Of a stretch of DNA of 11,568 bases, positions 6,423-11,568 are shown piece after piece. The notes below the pieces were generated by a model, which was not told where the DNA came from, searched no databases, and saw only the letters and a program-made list of their open reading frames with translations. Source of the DNA: Bacillota bacterium (GTDB lineage Bacteria; Bacillota; Dehalobacteriia; UBA4068); assembly GCA_017439615.1 (NCBI GenBank), contig JAFSIU010000189.1, positions 1-11,568 of the forward strand. Direction: 5' to 3'. The position numbers and the translations under genes are program-made. The first letter of the stretch is position 1. Every line of letters begins with the position of its first letter.

Positions 6423-9365
6423 ATGAAAAAGACTTTGACATTACTCCTCATCATGCTGCTCGTCTGCTTTGCAGTCGCAGGCTGCTTCGGCAATAATGAG
6501 CAGAATGAAACCACCACCGCTGCAGCTACGACCACTGTCGTTCCTGAAAAAACCGGCGGTCCCGAGGCTGTTGCCCGCGAACAGCTCTTTATCTATCTCG
6601 ATGGCGTTGCTATCAAAGAGGCAGGCTTTGCCTATGCTGATATTGAATCAGCAATGAAGGACATTACCATCGGCGGCACTGCATATTATGGCGCTGCTGT
6701 CAGCGATCTTGCCAAAGGCGTTGATATGTCTGCTGTCAAGGGCGTTTTCTTTGAAGCAACAGATGGCTATATTTCTTATGCTCCCGATGCTTCAAAGACA
6801 TATGTCGGCGCATTTACCAAAAACGGTGATGCCTATGCCTCTGTTGAGGTTGACGGCAAAAATCTCTATACAGGTATCATTGACGGTGCTTTCCCCTGTG
6901 ATGGCATAAACAAGGTTTATCTCGTAACCACCGCTGCTGATTGGAATGTTGATATTCAAGTAGATGGCAAATCTGTCGGCAGTCTCAATATGGAAGACTT
7001 TATGTTCAAAACTCCCATGGCTGATGGCAGAGTTGCAACCGGTCTCTTTGACGGCTCCTTCATGTATGCAGGCGGCGGCTCTACATACGAAGGCAAATTC
7101 CTCGGCTTTGGCTATGACCAAATGATTGCAAAACTCACTGCAAAGAACATCGCTTTGCCCAAAACTATTGCTGATATGGAAGTTTATGGTACTGTTCAGG
7201 GCAAAGACGGCAAAAATAGCGAATATAATTTCAGAGTTGACCATGAAAAATATTTCGGCAAGATCAGCTTCTTCGCAATGTATGACGGCAAGACCTATAA
7301 TGATATTGCAGGTGCCAAGGTGGGTCTCACTGCATTCATCAATACCAGCGGTCTGCGTTGGATGACCAGCAATGTTACCGCACTCAACTTCATCACCGGT
7401 GAAGAGCCTGCTGCTCCCACTACTGCAGCTCCTGCAGAGCCTACCACAGTTGTTACTCCCGAGCCTGCAACTCCTGCAACACCCGCAGACACTGCACGCG
7501 AACCCCTTTATGTCTATCTTGACGGCGTAGCCCTCAATGAAGCCGGCTTTGCTTATGCTGATATCAAAGCAGCAATGAAGGACATCACCGTTGGCGAAGC
7601 AAACTACTATGCAGCCACTGTTGCAGATATCGCCAAAGGCGTTGACTATTCCACAATCAAAGGCGTTTTCTTCGAATCCACTGACGGTTTCATCTCCTAC
7701 GGTCCCGATCCTGCAAAGGTTTATATCGGTGCATTTGCCAAAAAGGATAAGGGTTATGAATCCATTCAATATGAAGGCAAAGAGCTCTATGCAGGTCTCA
7801 TTGAAGGCGGCATTTCCAGTGAAGGCGTCAATAAGGTTTATCTCGTAACCACCGCTGCTGACTGGAGCGTTGACATTCAGGTCAACGGCAAGTCCATCGG
7901 TGCTCTCACTATGACTGACTATATGCACAAAACTCCCATGCCCGAAGGCGGCAGAGCTGCAACAGGTCTTTATGACGGTTCCTTTATGTATGCAGGTGGC
8001 GGCTCTACATACGAAGGCAAATTCCTTGGCTTTGGTTATGACCAGATGGTCGCCAAACTCATCGGCAAGAAAATGGTCATTCCCGAAAATGTCATTGAAA
8101 TGGAAGTCTATGGCACCGTTCAGGGCAAAGACGGCAAAAATACCGAATACTCCACCAGAGTGGATCATGACAAATATTTCGGTCTCATCAGCTTCTTCGC
8201 TATGTTCGATGGCAAAACCTATAATGATATCGCAGGCGCTCCTGTTGGACTTACCGCGTTTATCAATACCAGCGGTCTTCGCTGGATGACCAGCAATGTA
8301 ACTGCATTGAACTTCATCACCGGTGAAGAGCCTGCTGCTCCCGCTCCCGCAGAGCCCACCGCTCCTGCACCTGCAGAGCCCACTGCTCCCGCACCTGCAG
8401 AGCCCACCGCTCCCGCACCTGCAGAGCCCACCGCTCCCGCTCCCGCAGAGCCCACCGCTCCCGCTCCCGCAGAGCCCACCGCTCCCGCTCCCGCAGAGCC
8501 TGTTGCTCCTGCAGCACCTGAAGCAGTTGTACGCGAAGCTCTTATGATCTATCTTGATGGCGTAGCTGTCAATGAAGCAGGCTTTGCTTATGCTGATATC
8601 GAAGCAGCAATGAAAGACATCACTGTCGGCGATGCAAGCTACTACGGCGCTGCTGTTGCAGATCTGGCTATCGGCGTTGATATGACCACCGTCAAGAGTT
8701 TGTTCTTCGAATCTGCTGACGGGTTCATTTCCGTAGCAACCGATGCTTCCAAAGCCTATCTTGGCGCTTTCGCCAAAAATGATAAGGGCTATTCCTCTAT
8801 TCAATATGAAGACAAAAACCTCTATGCTGGCGTCATCGATGGCGGCATGACCAGCGAAGGCGTTAACAAAGTTTATCTCACCACCACTTCTGCTGACTGG
8901 AGTGTTGAGATCCAGGTTGACGGTCAATCCGTAGGCAAGCTGATTATGGCAGACTTTATGAAAAAGACCCCTATGCCCGAAGGCGGCAGAGTCAATACCG
9001 GTTATTTTGACGGCTCCTTTATGTATGCCGGCGGCGCTTCCACCTATGAAGGCAAATTCCTCGGCTTCGGCTATGACCAGCTTGTTGCCAAGCTTGGTGC
9101 TTTGAAAATGACCATCCCCACCAATATCGCCGAGCTTGAAGTTTATGGTATTGTTCAGGGCAAGGAAGGCAAAAACACCGAATACAAGACTGCAGTTGAC
9201 AATGAAAAATACTTCGGCAATCTCAGCTTCTATGCCATGATGGACGGCAAAACCTATAATGATATCGCAGGCGCACCCATCGGTCTCTCCGCATTCATCA
9301 ATGAAAGCGGACTGCGTTGGATGACCAGCAATGTTACTGTACTCAATTTTATAACTGCAAAATAG
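6423..9365 (+). CDS. Large lipoprotein with three copies of an unrecognised ~276-aa domain
   Basis: The 980-aa product begins with a lipoprotein signal peptide (lipobox AVAG-C21) and a Thr/Ala-rich spacer (about 28-50). Three homologous domains follow: residues 52-326, 359-634 and 704-980. They are separated by Pro/Thr/Ala linkers, one made of seven 8-residue repeats (641-696). Each domain has the conserved blocks YLDGVA, EAGFAYADI, AMKDIT, YY(G/A)A, DG(Y/F)IS, NKVYL, DGSFMYAGG, STYEGKFLGFGYDQ, VYG.VQGK and GLRWMTSNVT. The first half (YYG-A-V-DL, VKGVFFEATDGYIS) weakly recalls the oxidoreductase molybdopterin-binding fold, but no cysteine is conserved among the three copies. I do not recognise the family. 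It is first in an operon with two metal/cofactor-type substrate-binding proteins, suggesting surface ligand capture; this is inference. I chose ATG 6423 (8 nt after GGAGGG) over TTG 6420. Expression is probably controlled by the leader and terminator immediately upstream. Confidence 0.85.
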   Translation: MKKTLTLLLIMLLVCFAVAGCFGNNEQNETTTAAATTTVVPEKTGGPEAVAREQLFIYLDGVAIKEAGFAYADIESAMKDITIGGTAYYGAAVSDLAKGVDMSAVKGVFFEATDGYISYAPDASKTYVGAFTKNGDAYASVEVDGKNLYTGIIDGAFPCDGINKVYLVTTAADWNVDIQVDGKSVGSLNMEDFMFKTPMADGRVATGLFDGSFMYAGGGSTYEGKFLGFGYDQMIAKLTAKNIALPKTIADMEVYGTVQGKDGKNSEYNFRVDHEKYFGKISFFAMYDGKTYNDIAGAKVGLTAFINTSGLRWMTSNVTALNFITGEEPAAPTTAAPAEPTTVVTPEPATPATPADTAREPLYVYLDGVALNEAGFAYADIKAAMKDITVGEANYYAATVADIAKGVDYSTIKGVFFESTDGFISYGPDPAKVYIGAFAKKDKGYESIQYEGKELYAGLIEGGISSEGVNKVYLVTTAADWSVDIQVNGKSIGALTMTDYMHKTPMPEGGRAATGLYDGSFMYAGGGSTYEGKFLGFGYDQMVAKLIGKKMVIPENVIEMEVYGTVQGKDGKNTEYSTRVDHDKYFGLISFFAMFDGKTYNDIAGAPVGLTAFINTSGLRWMTSNVTALNFITGEEPAAPAPAEPTAPAPAEPTAPAPAEPTAPAPAEPTAPAPAEPTAPAPAEPTAPAPAEPVAPAAPEAVVREALMIYLDGVAVNEAGFAYADIEAAMKDITVGDASYYGAAVADLAIGVDMTTVKSLFFESADGFISVATDASKAYLGAFAKNDKGYSSIQYEDKNLYAGVIDGGMTSEGVNKVYLTTTSADWSVEIQVDGQSVGKLIMADFMKKTPMPEGGRVNTGYFDGSFMYAGGASTYEGKFLGFGYDQLVAKLGALKMTIPTNIAELEVYGIVQGKEGKNTEYKTAVDNEKYFGNLSFYAMMDGKTYNDIAGAPIGLSAFINESGLRWMTSNVTVLNFITAK
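6576..7400 (+). repeat. Domain copy 1 of the triple-domain lipoprotein
   Basis: Residues 52-326. It is closest to copy 2 at both protein and DNA level: runs around the KVYLVTT block, the GSTYEGKF block and the FITGEEPAAP junction are nearly identical. It has the only cysteine in any of the domains (C159, in FPCDG), replaced by Ser in the other two copies. Confidence 0.85.
7497..8324 (+). repeat. Domain copy 2 of the triple-domain lipoprotein
   Basis: Residues 359-634. The end of this copy and the start of the following linker match copy 1 at the DNA level (same codons for NFITGEEPAAP), which indicates that the unit duplicated was domain plus linker start. Confidence 0.85.
8343..8510 (+). repeat. 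Seven 24-bp tandem repeats encoding (APAEPTAP)n linker
   Basis: Seven in-frame 24-bp units, each coding for APAEPTAP (the last APAEPVAP), link domains 2 and 3. Units 2-4 begin GCA CCT and units 5-6 begin GCT CCC, so copies have been homogenised in blocks, as expected from slippage or unequal recombination. The Pro/Ala/Glu composition suggests an extended spacer. Confidence 0.97.
8532..9362 (+). repeat. Domain copy 3 of the triple-domain lipoprotein
   Basis: Residues 704-980, ending at the C-terminus without any anchor or tail. It is the most diverged copy (for example AGGAST instead of AGGGST, TTTSAD instead of VTTAAD), though the end block GLRWMTSNVT is unchanged. Confidence 0.85.
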
Positions 9366-9390
9366 TCAAAGGTCATCATAATATGCAAAA

Positions 9391-9427
9391 CAATCACAAA
9401 GGTCGGCATTATCGGCCTTTGTGATTG
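9391..9427 (+). terminator. Intercistronic hairpin between the lipoprotein and first binding-protein gene
   Basis: A perfect 12-bp stem (CAATCACAAAGG at 9391-9402 with CCTTTGTGATTG at 9416-9427) can be extended inward by weaker pairs. It is followed by CCATTATTATTAA, not a true T-run, so it is probably a leaky terminator or a 3'-end-stabilising hairpin that lets the lipoprotein message exceed the downstream genes. No separate promoter is evident in the 98-bp gap. Confidence 0.55.
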
Positions 9428-9463
9428 CCATTATTATTAATCGAAAAAATATGGAGGTAAAAA

Positions 9464-10612
9464 ATGAGTCGCTTGAACAAAATTCTCAAAATCGCTTTTT
9501 TAGTTTTGTCTGTCTTATGTCTGACCTTGCTCATTGCCGCCTGCGGTCCTGCAACAGAATTAGACCCTGACAAAAAGATCGTCGTTGACCTCATCGGCAA
9601 TGAAGTAGCCGTTCCGAAGGAACCCCAGCGCATTGCAGCTATGACCGGTCCTTCCTATGAAATGGTCTTTATGCTTGGCGCTGCTGACAAAGTCGCTATG
9701 GTTAAATCCGGCCATACCACCAATTATCCTTTGGCCCTTCTCACCTACCCCGAATTAGCAAATATCAATACCGTTGCTGCTAACCCCAGCTCCTCTGTTA
9801 ATATCGAGGACTATCTGAAACACAATGTTGACCTCGTAATCTATTATGAAAACGACACTGAATTGAAGAAATTCCGTGATACAGGCGTTCCCGCTGTTGT
9901 TCTCACTCTCAATACCGGCTTCTTCGACAGCAAAGAGGATGCAATGAATCAAGGCTTCGATACTTACAAAACCAATGCAACTGCAGCAGTCAAAACACTT
10001 TCTGAAATTCTCGGCACCGAAGAAGCTAAAAACGAATTTGATACTTGGTATAAATATACCACTGAAAAACTCGAACTCGTCTATAACCGCACCAAAGATA
10101 TCAAAGAAGAGGACAGACCCATTGTTTATTGGGGCAATACCTGGGGCGAAAATATTCTTGCCTCCTACGGCATTCAGAATCGCTGCTATGAAGTCTGGCT
10201 TGCAGGCGGCAATCTTGTCGGTCCTGTTGGCGGCGGCAATTTCCCCGAAGTCACCGCAGAACAGCTTTATGACTGGGATCCCGATATCATCCTCGTAGAC
10301 AATCACGGCAATTATCCCGACCTCGTCATCAAACATATGATGAAGGAAGGCGGTCAGTGGCAGACATTACGGGCTGTCAAGAACAATCAGTTGCACCGCA
10401 TCCCCGCAGGCGTTTTCTTCCTCGACAAAGGCACCACCAATGGCCTGATCATTCTGTGGCTCGCTACTGTTATTCAGCCTGAGCTCTTTACTGATGTCAA
10501 TATGGCTGAAGAAATCAAATATTACTACAATGAATTCTATGAATATGAAATGACACTTGATGAAGCCCAGAAGGTTCTTGACGGCTGGCATGACATCCTG
10601 GGAGATTTCTGA
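9464..10612 (+). CDS. ABC transporter substrate-binding lipoprotein, iron/siderophore/cobalamin-type
   Basis: The 382-aa product has a lipoprotein signal peptide (IAA-C27) and the class III binding-protein fold (Peripla_BP_2, PF01497; FepB/BtuF/heme-type). The N-terminal lobe starts with IVVDLIGNEVAVPKEPQRIA (39-58), continues with YEMVFMLGAADKVAMV (the usual E-x-x-x-x-LG-A segment) and SVNIEDYLKHNVDLVIYY. A helical backbone leads to the second lobe with VYWGNTWGENILASYG, LAGGNLVG and DWDPDIILVDNHG. Such proteins deliver chelated iron, heme or cobalamin to a membrane permease; the ligand here is unknown. GGAGG lies 7 nt before ATG 9464. It is followed after 23 bp by a paralogue, and no permease or ATPase lies in the window. 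It probably depends on readthrough from the lipoprotein gene. Confidence 0.9.
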   Translation: MSRLNKILKIAFLVLSVLCLTLLIAACGPATELDPDKKIVVDLIGNEVAVPKEPQRIAAMTGPSYEMVFMLGAADKVAMVKSGHTTNYPLALLTYPELANINTVAANPSSSVNIEDYLKHNVDLVIYYENDTELKKFRDTGVPAVVLTLNTGFFDSKEDAMNQGFDTYKTNATAAVKTLSEILGTEEAKNEFDTWYKYTTEKLELVYNRTKDIKEEDRPIVYWGNTWGENILASYGIQNRCYEVWLAGGNLVGPVGGGNFPEVTAEQLYDWDPDIILVDNHGNYPDLVIKHMMKEGGQWQTLRAVKNNQLHRIPAGVFFLDKGTTNGLIILWLATVIQPELFTDVNMAEEIKYYYNEFYEYEMTLDEAQKVLDGWHDILGDF

Positions 10613-10635
10613 TTTTCTCTAAGGAGGATAACTAA

Positions 10636-11568
10636 ATGAAGCTTAATAAAATCCTGAGTCTTTTGCTATGCATCTTATTGCTAACCGCAACACTGCTTGC
10701 AGGCTGTGCATGGACAGAACAAAAAGAAATCGAAAACGGCGTCACGATCATTGATAATGCAGGCAGAGAGGTTACCGTTCCTTTGAATACACAACGCATC
10801 GCAGCTATGACCGGTCCTTCCTATGAAATGCTCTTTATGCTCGGTGCTGCTGACAGAATCGCAATGGTCAAAGCCGGTCATACCACAGACTATCCTGTTG
10901 CGCTGATGCTCAATCCCGATTTGGCAAATATCGTAACCGTTGGTGCCAACCCCAACACCTCAGTCAATATCGAAGACTATCTCAAGAACAATGTTGACCT
11001 GGTTCTTTATTATGCCAATGATAATGAGTTGAAAAAATTCGAAACAGCAAATATTCCCGTTGTAGCGGTTTCCTCAGGCGGCGGCAGCTCCACAGAAACA
11101 GACGATGCCTACACAAGCAAAAAGACCGTCGAATATATCAAGAATATGACCGTCAAGGAATATGTCGACGACAAATGCCTCAGCATCAAGAATATCGCAA
11201 TGATACTCGGCGACGAGGCTATGGCAAAATACGAGAAATGGTATGATTACAATCTCGAGGTCGCCGAAAAGCTCTATGAACGCACCAAAGACCTCAAGGA
11301 TGAAGACAGACCTACTGTTTATTGGGCAAATACCTGGGGCGAAAATGTTCTCGCTACCTGCGATATCACAAATCATTATTATGATGTAATGCTTGCAGGC
11401 GGCACCTTCTACGGTCCGATGACTTCAGGCGGCAATTTCCCTGAGATCACCGCGGAACAGCTTTATGACTGGGATCCCGATGTCATCATCGTGGATAATC
11501 ACGGCAATTATCCCGAGCTTGTTATCAAATCAATGCAGAAAGAGACTTCACAATGGGCATCTCTTTCC
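10636..11568 (+). CDS. Second ABC transporter substrate-binding lipoprotein, partial (C-terminus outside window)
   Basis: The ATG at 10636 follows AAGGAGG (10621-10627) by 8 nt and the frame is open for 311 codons to the window edge. It has a lipobox (LAG-C24) and is a clear paralogue of the preceding gene: both share QRIAAMTGPSYEM, FMLGAAD, GHTT-YP, SVNIEDYLK-NVDLV, TWGEN, and EQLYDWDPD, with several nearly identical DNA stretches (for example 9629-9664 with 10795-10830). The main difference is after the first lobe: SSGGGSSTETDD and following residues (about 147-203) are unrelated to the neighbour and about nine residues longer. The pair arose by tandem duplication; divergence near the cleft suggests different ligands or partners. 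The last roughly 70 residues are missing if it matches its neighbour in length. Confidence 0.9.
   Translation, partial: MKLNKILSLLLCILLLTATLLAGCAWTEQKEIENGVTIIDNAGREVTVPLNTQRIAAMTGPSYEMLFMLGAADRIAMVKAGHTTDYPVALMLNPDLANIVTVGANPNTSVNIEDYLKNNVDLVLYYANDNELKKFETANIPVVAVSSGGGSSTETDDAYTSKKTVEYIKNMTVKEYVDDKCLSIKNIAMILGDEAMAKYEKWYDYNLEVAEKLYERTKDLKDEDRPTVYWANTWGENVLATCDITNHYYDVMLAGGTFYGPMTSGGNFPEITAEQLYDWDPDVIIVDNHGNYPELVIKSMQKETSQWASLS

Noticed and set aside
8343..8510. Possible CRISPR array
   Set aside because: The 24-bp units abut directly with no spacers and encode an in-frame Pro/Ala linker, so this is a protein-coding tandem repeat.
6792..8927. Very long minus-strand open frame of about 711 codons
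   Set aside because: It is antisense to the triple-domain lipoprotein and mirrors its repeats. Its product is a low-complexity shadow with Gly/Ser/Cys repeats opposite the Pro/Ala linker, and no ribosome binding site was found.
6423..9365. NEAT-type heme-binding domains
   Set aside because: Three domains beside cofactor-binding proteins suggested this, but the copies are about twice the length of a NEAT domain and lack its typical tyrosine motif and strand pattern.

Overview
The window looks like chromosomal DNA of a low-GC Gram-positive bacterium, most likely a member of the Firmicutes (class Clostridia or a relative). The evidence is strong AGGAGG-type ribosome binding sites, AT-rich intergenic regions with sigma-A-like promoters, lipobox signal peptides, a carboxypeptidase with three S-layer-homology (SLH) domains, and an xpaC-telA pair like the one in Bacillus. 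No transposase, integrase, phage gene, tRNA, rRNA or CRISPR array is visible.

Left part (1-2531, minus strand): an operon transcribed right to left encodes an XpaC-family membrane protein, a TelA/YaaN-family coiled-coil protein, and the N-terminal part of a TPM-domain membrane protein that runs off the window. A GC-rich 9-bp hairpin lies between telA and the TPM gene. The genes probably act together at the membrane, but the family functions are poorly defined.

Middle part (2532-6142, plus strand): a divergent promoter region is followed by an HD-domain hydrolase gene and, 40 bp later, a secreted VanY-type D,D-carboxypeptidase with three SLH domains and an acidic tail. A 16-bp perfect-stem terminator closes this pair. 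A membrane-anchored calcineurin-like metallophosphoesterase follows under its own promoter.

Right part (6143-11568, plus strand): this is the most interesting region. A near-consensus promoter is followed by about 120 nt of structured-looking leader and then a strong intrinsic terminator that ends 31 nt before the start codon of a large lipoprotein gene. This is riboswitch or attenuator architecture, but I could not match the leader to a known class. The lipoprotein (980 aa) carries three copies of a domain of about 276 aa that I do not recognise, separated by Pro/Ala linkers; one linker is a 7 x 24-bp tandem repeat. Two tandemly duplicated ABC-transporter substrate-binding lipoproteins (iron/siderophore/cobalamin/heme superfamily) follow, the second cut by the window edge. 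Permease and ATPase genes would be expected just beyond it.

Working model (inference): the leader senses a metabolite or metal, controls readthrough into an uptake operon, and the triple-domain lipoprotein is an accessory surface protein that captures or processes the ligand for the two binding proteins. The ligand cannot be named from this sequence.
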